From NCBI GenBank assembly GCA_031292615.1, contig JARLGT010000126.1, positions 1-38,876 on the forward strand: DNA of 38,876 nucleotides, in the 5' to 3' direction. The position numbers and the translations under genes were made by a program. The notes beneath the pieces were generated by a model, which worked only from the letters and a program-made list of their open reading frames with translations, searched no databases and was not told the origin of the DNA. Numbering within the stretch: the first letter of the stretch is position 1; each line of letters begins with the position of its first letter. This document shows, piece by piece, positions 8,589 through 17,457 of this stretch. Origin of the DNA: Coriobacteriia bacterium. GTDB lineage: Bacteria > Actinomycetota > Coriobacteriia > Anaerosomatales > JAAXUF01.

Positions 8589-8611
8589 GACTAGTAACGC
8601 TGCGCGTTACG
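8589..8611 (+). repeat. Copy 1 of a 23-bp partly palindromic repeat
   Basis: GACTAGTAACGC is followed by TGCGCGTTACG. Inside it GTAACGC and GCGTTAC form a perfect 7+7 inverted repeat with a 3-base loop. The same 23 bp recurs at 10192-10214 with 20 of 23 matches. It sits in the gap before the metallophosphoesterase gene and could be an operator, a recombinase or arm site, or an RNA hairpin. Confidence 0.7.
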
Positions 8612-8648
8612 TGCGCTTTCGCCTTGTCCCCGAGAGTCGGGAGACTGA

Positions 8649-9914
8649 ATGCCGAAGGTCTCGTACTACCTTACGGAGGCGTTCTGCCGCGAGCACGGGC
8701 ACAAGGGCGGCACCATCCTCTCGCGTGAGTTCCCCGAGGTCGGTATCCCCGGCTGGCAAGGGCGCCGGCTCAAGATGCAGAAGGCATGGCCTAGCCTCGT
8801 GCCGACACTCGATCGCGCTGGCAACCCTTGCGTCACCGATGCACCAGAATCGGTACCCGGCGAGCACAGTCGTGACGGCAGGACGCCAGACACGTTCGAG
8901 AACGTGGACGAGCGCCGCGACGATGGAAGCCGCACGCGTACTCGGCTCCTGCGCCTTACCGCCGACGATCTCGACAGCGACGAATCGTTGCTACGCGCCC
9001 ACGGGTTCAATCCCGAGAACTGGACGCTAGACAGGGTTGTGAACAAAGCGTGGAACATGGCGTCGAAGAACGCCGAGGGCACCGGCCACGACATCTCCGA
9101 GTTGTACGCGTCGACCGTCTGGGTCAGCCCCAAGGAGATCGTACTGACCGTCGAGGACTTGGCCGGCGCATTGGCGAACGTCAAGCCAATTCGTCTCAAG
9201 CAGCCCAAGGACGGCCAGCTGCTCCTCGAGTTGGGTATCGTTGACGCGCATTTCGGAAACTCGACACTCGCGTGGTACCGGGACTCACTCGCGCGCATCA
9301 TCGGCAAGATCAGAAGCCGCACATGGGCGCGCATCGTCATCCCCGTGGGCTCTGACTTCTTCCACGTCGACAACTTCAAGAACACCACAAGCAACGGCAC
9401 ACAGCAATCGTCCGTGGACTGGACACAAGCCTCAAGTGATGGCACGACGTTCATCTGCGCAATCATCGAGGCGGCTTTGGAGTCGGCGGCTGAGGTGTTC
9501 GTCTACTACGAGATCGGCAATCACGACGAGTCCATGACGTGGATGTTCTGCCAGGGGCTCGCATGGAAGTACCCGCAAGCAGTGTTCGACCTCACCATCT
9601 GCGAGCGCAAGGTGCATAGGTTCGGCGATGTCGCCATCGGCATCACGCACGGCGACTCGCGCAACCGCAAGGACTTGGATCGCGTGTTCTCCTCTGAGTT
9701 CCCTAACTTCGCAAGCGCCAAGGTGAGGGAAGTCCACGCGGCCCACTACCACCATGAGATCAGCGTCGACCAGTTCGGCGTCGTCACCCGCTGTCTGTCC
9801 ACCGCCGCCAGAACCGACAAGTGGCACCGCGAAGAGGGATTCGTGGGAGCGATGAAGCGGTTCATGCTGTTCACGTTCGACCCCGGCGCGCTGGTCAGCA
9901 TCGACTACGTGTGA
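8649..9914 (+). CDS. Phage calcineurin-like metallophosphoesterase
   Basis: This 421-residue protein has an ATG start preceded by CGGGAGA. The N-terminal half (1-180) has no clear assignment; residues 112-140 (containing HGFNPENWTLDRV) look like a DNA-binding or adaptor segment seen in related phage proteins. The C-terminal half carries the metallophosphoesterase blocks in order: DAHFGN (Asp199, His201), GSDFFHVDN (Asp236), GNHDE (Asn291, His292), THGDS (His334) and HAAHYHHE. Mre11/SbcD-type phage enzymes of this kind are dinuclear-metal nucleases or phosphatases. Its place after the lysis genes is common in actinobacterial siphoviruses. The substrate is unknown. Confidence 0.82.
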   Translation: MPKVSYYLTEAFCREHGHKGGTILSREFPEVGIPGWQGRRLKMQKAWPSLVPTLDRAGNPCVTDAPESVPGEHSRDGRTPDTFENVDERRDDGSRTRTRLLRLTADDLDSDESLLRAHGFNPENWTLDRVVNKAWNMASKNAEGTGHDISELYASTVWVSPKEIVLTVEDLAGALANVKPIRLKQPKDGQLLLELGIVDAHFGNSTLAWYRDSLARIIGKIRSRTWARIVIPVGSDFFHVDNFKNTTSNGTQQSSVDWTQASSDGTTFICAIIEAALESAAEVFVYYEIGNHDESMTWMFCQGLAWKYPQAVFDLTICERKVHRFGDVAIGITHGDSRNRKDLDRVFSSEFPNFASAKVREVHAAHYHHEISVDQFGVVTRCLSTAARTDKWHREEGFVGAMKRFMLFTFDPGALVSIDYV

Positions 9915-9922
9915 GGTGAGTC

Positions 9923-10120
9923 ATGGCAGCCTGTCACACATGGTGCCCGCTGTGGCGCCCGATACTCACCGAGACGGGCCGTTGCGCCGCTGACCGCCCG
10001 GATGCCTTCGAGCGTGTCACCGGAGTCTCTGAGTGCTCACTGAGCGACGAGACGCTGGCGATGCTGCCTACCACACACCCGAGCGATACCACCGCGAATC
10101 GTCGTGGCTTTAGCTGCTAA
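9923..10120 (+). CDS. Small Cys/Trp-containing hypothetical phage protein
   Basis: This 65-residue open frame starts at an ATG eight bases after the metallophosphoesterase stop, with GAGGTGA upstream. The product begins MAACHTWCPLWRP and has five cysteines, which suggests a small metal-binding or disulfide-containing fold. No family is recognised. It is the last open frame of the prophage before its terminator. The RBS and spacing favour it, but short length keeps confidence moderate. Confidence 0.42.
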   Translation: MAACHTWCPLWRPILTETGRCAADRPDAFERVTGVSECSLSDETLAMLPTTHPSDTTANRRGFSC

Positions 10121-10191
10121 TCCCGCAATCGCATTAGAGAAAGAAGCCGCTAATGACCGACCCCAACCTTCCCCCGTGGGACTGCGGTTGA

Positions 10192-10214
10192 GACTAGTAA
10201 CGCGCCGCGTGACG
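10192..10214 (+). repeat. Copy 2 of the 23-bp partly palindromic repeat, beside the prophage edge
   Basis: GACTAGTAACGC is followed by GCCGCGTGACG, matching copy 1 (8589-8611) at 20 of 23 positions; the internal dyad is kept at 6 of 7 pairs. A second small palindrome, TCACAGTCTGTGA, lies at 10224-10236. The stretch 10121-10265 has no convincing gene, so these may be protein-binding sites near the phage attachment end. Confidence 0.68.
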
Positions 10215-10265
10215 GCGTTGGAATCACAGTCTGTGACCGCAAGATGGCACCAACTGGCACACACG

Positions 10266-10299
10266 GGCGCTCTCACTCTTCGGGGTGGGAGCGCCTTTT
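10266..10299 (+). terminator. Rho-independent terminator closing the prophage late transcript
   Basis: GGCGCTCTCAC (10266-10276) pairs with GTGGGAGCGCC (10285-10295) at 10 Watson-Crick pairs plus one G-T pair, with an 8-base loop and TTTT directly after. It points rightwards, ending phage transcription before it would run antisense into the tRNA-Leu gene. Confidence 0.85.
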
Positions 10300-10323
10300 C
10301 TGCGTTCCGTCGCAGGTCAGATA

Positions 10324-10411
10324 TGGTAGCGGCGGTGGGAGTCGAACCCACAATGGGCTTTCGCCCGACGGATTTTAAGTCCGCTTCCTATGCCAATTCG
10401 GATACGCCGCC
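10324..10411 (-). tRNA. tRNA-Leu (anticodon UAA)
   Basis: On the - strand the acceptor arm GGCGGCG (5') pairs with CGCCGCT (3'), followed by discriminator A and an encoded CCA. The anticodon loop is ACTTAAAA with anticodon TAA. The long variable arm GGGC-GAAA-GCCC is the mark of a class II tRNA, and the T arm GTGGG-TTCGACT-CCCAC is perfect. The gene starts 19 bases after the ppx/GppA stop and could be read from the same transcript. Its 3' end faces the prophage, the usual geometry for tRNA-targeted integration. Confidence 0.95.
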
Positions 10412-10430
10412 CCGTCCATGCGCTCGCACG

Positions 10431-11417
10431 CTACTCGGCGGGTATCTGCCCGTCGGTCGCGCCGCCCTGCAGCACCTTGAAGGTGTCAAGCAGAATCCCA
10501 TACAGGATGTCGTGCTCGCTGACGAGTGTCGAGTCCAGGCCTGCAAGCGCGACGACCGTCTCGAGAATGAGCGCGCCGGCCACGATCACGGGCGCACGTC
10601 CCGGGTCGAGTCCGACCACGTGCGTGCGCTCCTCGGTGGTCATCGCGGCGAGCATCTCGGTAAGGTCGGCCAACTCCGAGCCGGTCAGGCAGCTGCAGTG
10701 GATGAGCGAGGGGTCGTAGATCGCCATCTCCTGGCGGATCGCCGAGAGACTCGTGGCGGTACCGGCGACAGCAACCATCAGCGTGGGGCGCTCGCGCAGG
10801 CCGTCGAAGTATGGCCGCAGCTGCGCGGTGGCCCACTCGCGAGCGTCGGAGAGCTCTTGGGCGGTCGGCGGATCAGAGAGCAAGAAGCGCTCGGTGACGC
10901 GCTTGCTCCCCACGTCGATCGAGCGAGCCTTAACGATCTCGGCGGTCCGGACGCCGTCCTCGGCGATGAGGTCTCCCAGCACCAGTTCGGTCGAACCGCC
11001 GCCGAGGTCGACGACGAGCACGCCCTCGCCCGGCTCCATGTCGCTGGTCGCACCGGCGAACGACAGACGTGCCTCGCGCTCGCCCGGGATGATCGTGGGA
11101 ACGATTCCGTGTTCGGCGAGCAGCGCGAGGAAGTCGGCGGCGTTCTCGGCGTCTCGCGAAGCGCTCGTGGCCAACGCGGTGATGCGCTCCACCCCACCGA
11201 GCTCAGCGATTGTGGTGCCGTAGCGCGCAAGGACCGCCGCAACGCGTCCCATCGCGGCGTCGGACAGGCGTCCTGTCGCGCCTAGACCCTCGCCGAGGTG
11301 TGTGATGTCGGTGCTGCGAGCGACCTCGGTCACACCGGCCGCCGAGACGTCGGCCACGAGCAGCCGCGTGGTCACGGTGCCGATGTCGATGGCCGCAAGC
11401 CGTCTGGACTGTGACAC
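10431..11417 (-). CDS. ppx: Ppx/GppA family exopolyphosphatase / pppGpp phosphohydrolase
   Basis: The GTG at 11417 follows AGGAGG by six bases, so the open frame beyond it is not used; the product is 328 residues. The actin-like ASKHA fold is shown by the first phosphate loop AIDIGTVTTRLL near the N-terminus and the second VVDLGGGSTEL near residue 137, with an adenosine-loop-like AVAGTATSLSA further on. The length matches the short actinobacterial Ppx type without the extra C-terminal domain. Enzymes of this family remove terminal phosphate from polyphosphate and/or convert pppGpp to ppGpp; sequence alone does not choose. It follows DUF501 and ftsB, a conserved actinobacterial trio. Confidence 0.92.
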   Translation of the reverse strand: MSQSRRLAAIDIGTVTTRLLVADVSAAGVTEVARSTDITHLGEGLGATGRLSDAAMGRVAAVLARYGTTIAELGGVERITALATSASRDAENAADFLALLAEHGIVPTIIPGEREARLSFAGATSDMEPGEGVLVVDLGGGSTELVLGDLIAEDGVRTAEIVKARSIDVGSKRVTERFLLSDPPTAQELSDAREWATAQLRPYFDGLRERPTLMVAVAGTATSLSAIRQEMAIYDPSLIHCSCLTGSELADLTEMLAAMTTEERTHVVGLDPGRAPVIVAGALILETVVALAGLDSTLVSEHDILYGILLDTFKVLQGGATDGQIPAE

Positions 11418-11430
11418 GGAAAGCCTCCTG

Positions 11431-11973
11431 TTACCTGCGCTGCAGCAGGCTGGTTGGTTGCAAGGACGTGCAGCGCCCGTCGGGGCAACTGTGGGGTATC
11501 TTCCCGAGCTCGGCCGCGCCGATAGGATCATCGATGCCGATGAGCACGAGCGCCACGTGCGCGTGCAAGCACTTCACGCCGAGGGGATCTCGCTGACCCG
11601 CCAGTCCCACACTCTCGCACGCGTCGACGCCGCCTGACTCGGCTACGCGCGCCGCGCGTAGCGCGCCGTCGGCAGCACGCAAGCTCTCGGCAAGCGCAGG
11701 GTCGGCAGCCGCGCGCGTCGCCCAGACGGCGGTCGCACCCGCGGACTCCTCGGCAGCGAGCGCCTCGGACAGATGCGGGCAGGTCAGCCAGGCGAACGTG
11801 GGGAACGGCGTCCCGTCGGCGAGAAGTGACGGCGAGACGATCACTGTCGGGAAGCCGTGCGCGCACCGCGCGGCGACTCGCCACGGCTCGCGAGGAACTC
11901 GGCCACCGAGCTGCTCGGCGACAAGAAGTGCCTCGCGGGATGGAGGCTGCGCAGCACCGGGGTCGTCACTCAC
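11431..11973 (-). CDS. DUF501 family protein
   Basis: The GTG at 11973 overlaps the ftsB stop (GTGA), fixing the start at 180 residues. The family block is visible from GGRVPREPWRVAARC through FPTVIVSPSLLADGTPFPT and FAWLTCPHLSEALAAEE, and the C-terminus contains HSCPDGRC. DUF501 proteins are small cytosolic proteins of unknown function found next to ftsB/divIC and ppx in Actinobacteriota, as here. Several conserved Cys and His residues could bind metal. The 13-base gap to ppx implies co-transcription. Confidence 0.9.
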   Translation of the reverse strand: MSDDPGAAQPPSREALLVAEQLGGRVPREPWRVAARCAHGFPTVIVSPSLLADGTPFPTFAWLTCPHLSEALAAEESAGATAVWATRAAADPALAESLRAADGALRAARVAESGGVDACESVGLAGQRDPLGVKCLHAHVALVLIGIDDPIGAAELGKIPHSCPDGRCTSLQPTSLLQRR

Positions 11974-12521
11974 TGCGTGTTGAAGACGGAGTCGAGGAAG
12001 GCCGTCCATGGCCCGCTCGGCGCTACCGTGGTCTCGCCGCTGCGTTCGAGCTCGGGCACGGCGCCCTCTGTCGGCAGCGCGCTGGGCTTCGCGGTGCCGT
12101 CGAGAACCACGACGACATGCTCGCCCGCCTTGACCATACCGAGCTGTGAGCGGGCGTAGTCCTCCACACCTTCTGGCGTCTTGAGGCGGGCGACCTCGGT
12201 GGAGAGGCGCTCGTTGCGCGACGTGAGCGAGTTGTACTCGGACTGCAGGCGTGCGCGCTCGCGCGTCTCACGGTACTGAACGCGTGCGACGGGATAGAAG
12301 CTAACGACGAAGATCGCAACGGCGCCGATCACGAAGATCGGCAGCAGCCACCAGCGGAACCACGATGCATCGCGCTTGGGGCGCGACGGGCTCTCGGCGC
12401 GCGCGGCCGACGGCTTGCTCTTGGCGGGAGTGCGTGCAGACGACGCAGCGCTGACACCCCGACGGACGGGCGTCTTGCGTGCGGCCGCTGAAGCCCCTAG
12501 CTGCGTGTTCCTCGGTGTCAT
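11970..12521 (-). CDS. ftsB: Septum formation initiator, FtsB/DivIC family
   Basis: This 183-residue single-pass membrane protein has a basic, Ala/Ser/Pro-rich cytoplasmic N-terminus (1-53), a transmembrane helix at about 57-79 (containing PIFVIGAVAIFVV), a coiled coil at about 85-118 and the typical LKTPEGVEDYARSQLGMVK motif after it. FtsB/DivIC joins FtsL and FtsQ to activate septal wall synthesis. The long basic N-terminus and the extracellular tail (about 135-183) are features of actinobacterial members. It is the first gene of ftsB-DUF501-ppx, behind a possible promoter at 12586-12615. Confidence 0.9.
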   Translation of the reverse strand: MTPRNTQLGASAAARKTPVRRGVSAASSARTPAKSKPSAARAESPSRPKRDASWFRWWLLPIFVIGAVAIFVVSFYPVARVQYRETRERARLQSEYNSLTSRNERLSTEVARLKTPEGVEDYARSQLGMVKAGEHVVVVLDGTAKPSALPTEGAVPELERSGETTVAPSGPWTAFLDSVFNTQ

Positions 12522-12585
12522 ACCCTCAGAGTCCTGTGTGCAGGCCAGCGATTGAGAACGCCCTTGTGAGCCCCCTCTGGCAGCG

Positions 12586-12615
12586 ATGGTAGCACAGGAA
12601 ACGCCCGCGTGTCGC
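12586..12615 (-). promoter_or_regulatory. Possible promoter for ftsB-DUF501-ppx
   Basis: On the - strand GCGACA (12610-12615) and TACCAT (12586-12591) are separated by 18 bases and lie about 65 bases before the ftsB start. The -10 keeps TA---T, and the -35 matches four of six bases of TTGACA. This is moderate evidence only. The rest of the 12522-12670 gap shows no gene. Confidence 0.35.
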
Positions 12616-12670
12616 CTAGACGTCAGGTTGAGGGTGAAGGATACGAACGCGTGTTCGGGGTCGGCAGACG

Positions 12671-13522
12671 CTACCTGAGAGGCACTTTGTCGATGGCCGC
12701 CGTCTGCCCGGTGGAGTCCATCCAGATGACGGTCAGACTGCCTACGCCACTCAGCTTGGCATCTGCAATCGCGGTAGCGAGTTTGCCCTCGGTCGCGCCA
12801 CGCTCAACCGACGTAGCTGAAGCCGGGTCGGTGTACGTGAGGTAGACGGCGTAGCCGTCGGTGCCGTTGACCACGACCCGAGTGACCGAGACCTTCTTGT
12901 CGGGGAAGAGTGCGGCGATCTTGTTGCGGGAGACCGACTCCACGGTGACCGGCGGGTGCGTCATGCCGGCCGTGCCTACCTTGTAGCCATTGTGGCAACG
13001 CTGACAGAACTGGGGCGCGTGGCATCCCCAACACCCCTGGTCATTGACCCGCTTCACGAGCGGCCCGTGAACGAAGAACCACGGACCGATCGTCTTGCCC
13101 ATGTACTTGCGAGGCGCGAGCGGGCCCGTTCCGATGTAGAGGTTGTCTCCATGCAACAGCGAACCTGCAGCAGGGCTCGTGGTCGTGACGACAGGATCAC
13201 CGAGGTCGCTGGGAACGGTCTCGCCGTACACGTCCTTGGCCCACACCCCGTGGTAGTTGTCGGTGAAGATGCGCGCGCCCGAACCCACCGACGTGAACCG
13301 TTCCGCGGCGATACGCAGATTCAGGCCGATGACGTCAGGCATCGTCGTGGCGTTTGAGCCCAGCATCGGCCCCACGGGAGCGGTAGGCACTGCAGCCGCC
13401 GTCGCCGTCGTCAGAGTGGACGTTGCCTCCGAGGTTGTGGTCGAGGCCGTCGACGAACAGCCCGCAGCAAGCAGCAACGCAACTGCCGCGGCGGCCATGC
13501 CCAGCGTCCGGAGCGTCCGCAT
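12671..13522 (-). CDS. Diheme c-type lipoprotein with PASTA-like domain
   Basis: This 283-residue secreted protein has lipoprotein signal residues 1-22 with lipobox LAAGC (Cys22), then a Thr/Ala/Ser-rich linker. Residues about 60-133 resemble a PASTA domain (MPDVIGLNLRIAAERFTS near the start and SPAAGSLLHGDNLYI at the end). Two haem c sites follow closely: CWGCH (Cys164, Cys167, His168) and CQRCH (Cys173, Cys176, His177). The C-terminal 95 residues form an unassigned alpha/beta domain. It is the last gene after a methyltransferase and pyruvate kinase, eight bases downstream. A role in extracytoplasmic electron transfer is inferred. PASTA domains usually bind muropeptides, so this pairing is unusual. 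Confidence 0.8.
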   Translation of the reverse strand: MRTLRTLGMAAAAVALLLAAGCSSTASTTTSEATSTLTTATAAAVPTAPVGPMLGSNATTMPDVIGLNLRIAAERFTSVGSGARIFTDNYHGVWAKDVYGETVPSDLGDPVVTTTSPAAGSLLHGDNLYIGTGPLAPRKYMGKTIGPWFFVHGPLVKRVNDQGCWGCHAPQFCQRCHNGYKVGTAGMTHPPVTVESVSRNKIAALFPDKKVSVTRVVVNGTDGYAVYLTYTDPASATSVERGATEGKLATAIADAKLSGVGSLTVIWMDSTGQTAAIDKVPLR

Positions 13523-13530
13523 GTGTCTCG

Positions 13531-14928
13531 CTACACCTCTCTGACCAAGATGAAGTCGGTTCCGCCGGGTGCGTTGGCGGCTCGGCCTGCCGTGAGCGCT
13601 ATCTTCTCACCACTCCGGGCAACTCCGTTAGCCTTCATCGCCTCGCACACCTCGTCGAGGAGCGTGTCGTTGTCCTCGGCAAAAGGTACCACCACCGAGC
13701 GCACACCCCATACGATCCCAAGTTGCCGAGCAGTCTGGAGCTGCGTCGTCGCCGCAGCGATGGGTGCGTCGGGGCGGTGCTTGGCCACGGCCCGAGCGGT
13801 CGCGCCCGACTGTGTGATCGGCACGATCGCGGTCAGACGCAGGTCGGAAGCCAAGTCGCACACCGCCGCACTCACGGCCTCCTGGACGCTCTGGGTCTGA
13901 CCGTCCGAGCGGTCCCAGCCACCGCCGGCCACGGCATCCTCGGCAGCACTGGCGATGCGCGCCATAGTCTCGACGGCCTCCAGCGGGTACTCCCCCACCG
14001 CCGTCTCGCCCGACAACATCACGGCGTCGGCGCGGTCGAAGATCGCGTTGGCGACGTCGCTTGCCTCGGCGCGCGTGGGACGAGGCGCGGTGGTCATCGA
14101 GTCGAGCATCTGCGTGGCGACCACGACCGGCTTTCCGGCTTTGCGGGCCTCGGCGATGATGCGGCGCTGCAGGACGGGTACCGCCTCCGGCGATGTCTCG
14201 ACGCCCAGGTCGCCTCGAGCGACCATGACGGCATCGGCGACGGCGAGCACGGCGCACAGGTCCTCGACCGCCTCGAACTTCTCGATCTTGGCGACGATGG
14301 GAACGTTGCTGGGGCCGAGTAGCTCGCGAAGGGCTGTCACGTCGGCGGCGCTTCGCACGAACGACTGCCCGACAAAGTCGACGTCGGCGTGACGCACCCA
14401 GTCGACGATCTCTCGGTCGTAGTCGGTGATCGAATCGACGCCCAGCGTGACACCCGGCGCGTTGACTCCCTTGTTCGAGAGCAGCGGTCCGCCCACTTCG
14501 ACGCGCGTGAGCACGTCTCGGCCGGAAATGCCGGTGATGGCGAGCTCGAGCCGGCCGTCGTCGAGGAGCAGGCGGTCGCCCGGGTGCACGTCATCGGCCA
14601 AGCCGTTGTACGTGATGCAGGCATGCTTGGTGTCGCCCACGCACTCCTCGCCTTCAAGCGTGAAGGACTGGCCGCGCTCCAAGACCGTCCCCGGCGAAAC
14701 GTCGCCGACGCGGATCTTGGGGCCGGGCAGGTCGACGAGCACGCCGACGTGACGGCCGATGCGCTGCTCGGCGGCTCGGACGGCGGCAAGGCGCTTTGCG
14801 AGTGCCTCTGGGCCGGAGTGCGCGGCGTTGAGCCGCACGACGTCGACGCCGGCGAACAGGACGGCTTCGAGTGTCTCGGGGTTGTCGGTGGACGGTCCCA
14901 CAGTTGCGATGATCTTTGTGCGCCGCAT
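13531..14928 (-). CDS. pyk: Pyruvate kinase (predicted K+-independent type)
   Basis: Converts phosphoenolpyruvate and ADP to pyruvate and ATP in glycolysis. The 465-residue sequence begins RRTKIIATVGPST and contains VAKIEKFEAV, VMVARGDLGVE, KPVVVATQMLDSM and PTRAEASDVANAIFD, covering the active-site and metal-binding blocks. In the K+ site, the position equal to rabbit Glu117 is Lys71 (in LPGPKIR), Thr113 is Leu67 and Ser76 is Ala36. Lys at 117 is the known mark of K+-independent pyruvate kinases. It sits nine bases after a methyltransferase and eight before the diheme lipoprotein, so the three are probably one transcript. Enolase, the preceding pathway step, is encoded just upstream in a separate group. 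Confidence 0.96.
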   Translation of the reverse strand: MRRTKIIATVGPSTDNPETLEAVLFAGVDVVRLNAAHSGPEALAKRLAAVRAAEQRIGRHVGVLVDLPGPKIRVGDVSPGTVLERGQSFTLEGEECVGDTKHACITYNGLADDVHPGDRLLLDDGRLELAITGISGRDVLTRVEVGGPLLSNKGVNAPGVTLGVDSITDYDREIVDWVRHADVDFVGQSFVRSAADVTALRELLGPSNVPIVAKIEKFEAVEDLCAVLAVADAVMVARGDLGVETSPEAVPVLQRRIIAEARKAGKPVVVATQMLDSMTTAPRPTRAEASDVANAIFDRADAVMLSGETAVGEYPLEAVETMARIASAAEDAVAGGGWDRSDGQTQSVQEAVSAAVCDLASDLRLTAIVPITQSGATARAVAKHRPDAPIAAATTQLQTARQLGIVWGVRSVVVPFAEDNDTLLDEVCEAMKANGVARSGEKIALTAGRAANAPGGTDFILVREV

Positions 14929-14937
14929 GGCGGTCTC

Positions 14938-15831
14938 CTAGTCGATCGCTTTGGGCAAGCGGACGATCTGGATTCCCTCATCGGTGCGGCGCACTGTCAC
15001 CTCTTCACGACCGAGGCGATGAACAGCAGTGCGCAGATTACCGTAGAGGCGTTCCAGACCCTTTTCGTCGGTGCGGATGAGCAAGGCTCGCTCACCGGCT
15101 GTCAGGAAGTAGCGTACGAGCCGCGTGGCTGCACCACGTGGCGCGGGAAATGGCACGTCGATCGAGCGACTCTCAAACTCCCAGACGTCTTCCGGGTCGA
15201 TCTGCTCGCACCAGCTCGCCACGTCGGCGGTCAGGATGACGGCGCGCCGGCGCGCCTCCGGGTCATCGCAGGTCTCGCCCACAAGGCGCAGGCGCACGTC
15301 GAAGCCTTGCAGCGACGCGGCGCGAGCAAGGTAGGCCCAATCGAGCGATCCCTCGTCCTCGAGCAGCATGATCACGCGATCGCGCACGTGGTCGGCGAGC
15401 GCCGTGAGCAGGTGCAGCAGCCCCAGGCCGCGGCGCGGTGTGAACGTGACCACCGCGACGTCGAAGATCGCCTCGGCGGGCAGGTCTTCCACCATGCCTT
15501 GCGACGTTCCGAGTCGCGAGTCCTCGGCCACATCACTCGCGAGCAAGCGACGCAGCATGCCGGGCGACGGCTCGAGCGCCGTCAGGCGCCGAGCATGTCC
15601 GAGCAGGGGGCGTGTGAGCAGGCCTGTTGCGGCGCCCACCTCGAGGATGTCGATGTCCGAGGGAACCTCCTCGAGCAGCGCGACAACCAGCTCCGGAAAG
15701 ATGCGTTCCTGTCCGAAGTCGTAGTCGTACTGGTTTGCGAGGCGCTCTCGGCGAGCCAACGCGCTTTCGATCGGCACGCCGAACCGCGGCGGCACCACCG
15801 GAGCGGCTGCTGTTCGGATGCGGTCTGTCAT
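14938..15831 (-). CDS. Class I SAM-dependent methyltransferase
   Basis: This 297-residue protein carries SAM-binding motif I, ILEVGAATG, at about residues 62-70, then the acidic strand end LTALEPSPGM and an FDVAVVTFTP segment equal to motifs II and IV of Rossmann methyltransferases. The N-terminal ANQYDYDFGQERIFPELV is the helix that caps the SAM pocket. About 130 C-terminal residues form a separate domain that may bind the substrate. The substrate is unknown. GGAG lies 12 bases before the ATG, a weak RBS. It is probably the first gene of the transcript with pyk and the diheme lipoprotein. Confidence 0.75.
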   Translation of the reverse strand: MTDRIRTAAAPVVPPRFGVPIESALARRERLANQYDYDFGQERIFPELVVALLEEVPSDIDILEVGAATGLLTRPLLGHARRLTALEPSPGMLRRLLASDVAEDSRLGTSQGMVEDLPAEAIFDVAVVTFTPRRGLGLLHLLTALADHVRDRVIMLLEDEGSLDWAYLARAASLQGFDVRLRLVGETCDDPEARRRAVILTADVASWCEQIDPEDVWEFESRSIDVPFPAPRGAATRLVRYFLTAGERALLIRTDEKGLERLYGNLRTAVHRLGREEVTVRRTDEGIQIVRLPKAID

Positions 15832-16102
15832 GGCGCGGTGCGCTCCAGGCGTTTGGGGACGAGGCGGCCGGCACCGCCACGGGGCTTTCGTGCAGCGGGC
15901 CTATCAGTGCATACCCGACTCTAGCGAGTATGGCCGAGACCCGCACGTACCGGCACCCCACGCCCGCGAGTGGTGCGGGTTTCTCGGCGAGACGCCGCAG
16001 GCAGGACGCGGGCGGGCGGCGGTGCGGCGGGCGCAGGCGGGCAGGCGTGTGCATCGAGGCATCCGGGCACGCGCCGCGCGCGATCGTCGGGTCCGCACGC
16101 AC
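15832..16102. other. GC-rich gap without a convincing gene
   Basis: Together with the hairpin at 16103-16136, this fills the 333 bases between the methyltransferase start and the enolase stop. Several frames are open because of high GC, but none has a good RBS or recognisable protein character; the Arg/Pro-rich products look like shadows. A promoter for the methyltransferase transcript is expected here, but I could not pick a convincing -35/-10 pair. Confidence 0.5.
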
Positions 16103-16136
16103 GTGGTCCCGGCGCCGCGAACGGGGCCGGGACCAC
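16103..16136 (-). terminator. Strong hairpin after enolase, possible terminator
   Basis: GTGGTCCCGGC (16103-16113) pairs perfectly with GCCGGGACCAC (16126-16136), an 11-bp GC-rich stem with a 12-base loop, about 30 bases after the enolase stop. No T run follows on either strand, so it is either a factor-assisted terminator or an mRNA 3' stabiliser. Confidence 0.5.
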
Positions 16137-16164
16137 GGGGCCGTGCGGTTTCGAGCGGCAGCGA

Positions 16165-17457
<1,293 letters not shown>

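Larger units (their letters stand above)
1..10323 (+). mobile_element. Right-hand part of an integrated tailed-phage (siphovirus-like) genome
   Basis: All genes in this stretch read on the + strand, are tightly packed and follow late-phage order: tail/fibre proteins, a lysis-type cluster of membrane and wall-active proteins, and a phage-type metallophosphoesterase. The direction changes abruptly at a tRNA-Leu gene, after which only housekeeping genes are found. The left boundary, integrase, repressor, packaging and head genes are outside the window. The exact right boundary is not visible and is set here at the base before the tRNA 3' end; it could lie inside the tRNA if the attachment core overlaps it. 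Whether the element is intact cannot be judged. Confidence 0.82.

Noticed and set aside
10153-10191. A 12-codon frame (MTDPNLPPWDCG) after the last phage gene
   Set aside because: Too short and with no clear RBS or family; may be a relic of a phage gene start, but this cannot be supported.
10121-10265. Possible integrase or excisionase gene at the prophage edge
   Set aside because: No frame of useful length or motif is present; the integrase must be at the other end.
10104-11285. Long + strand open frame of 393 codons across the tRNA and ppx
   Set aside because: Runs antisense through a tRNA and a clear ppx gene; it is open because of high GC.
14389-15924. 511-codon + strand open frame opposite pyk and the methyltransferase
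   Set aside because: Both - strand genes have clear motifs; the opposite product is Arg/His/Gln-rich with no RBS.
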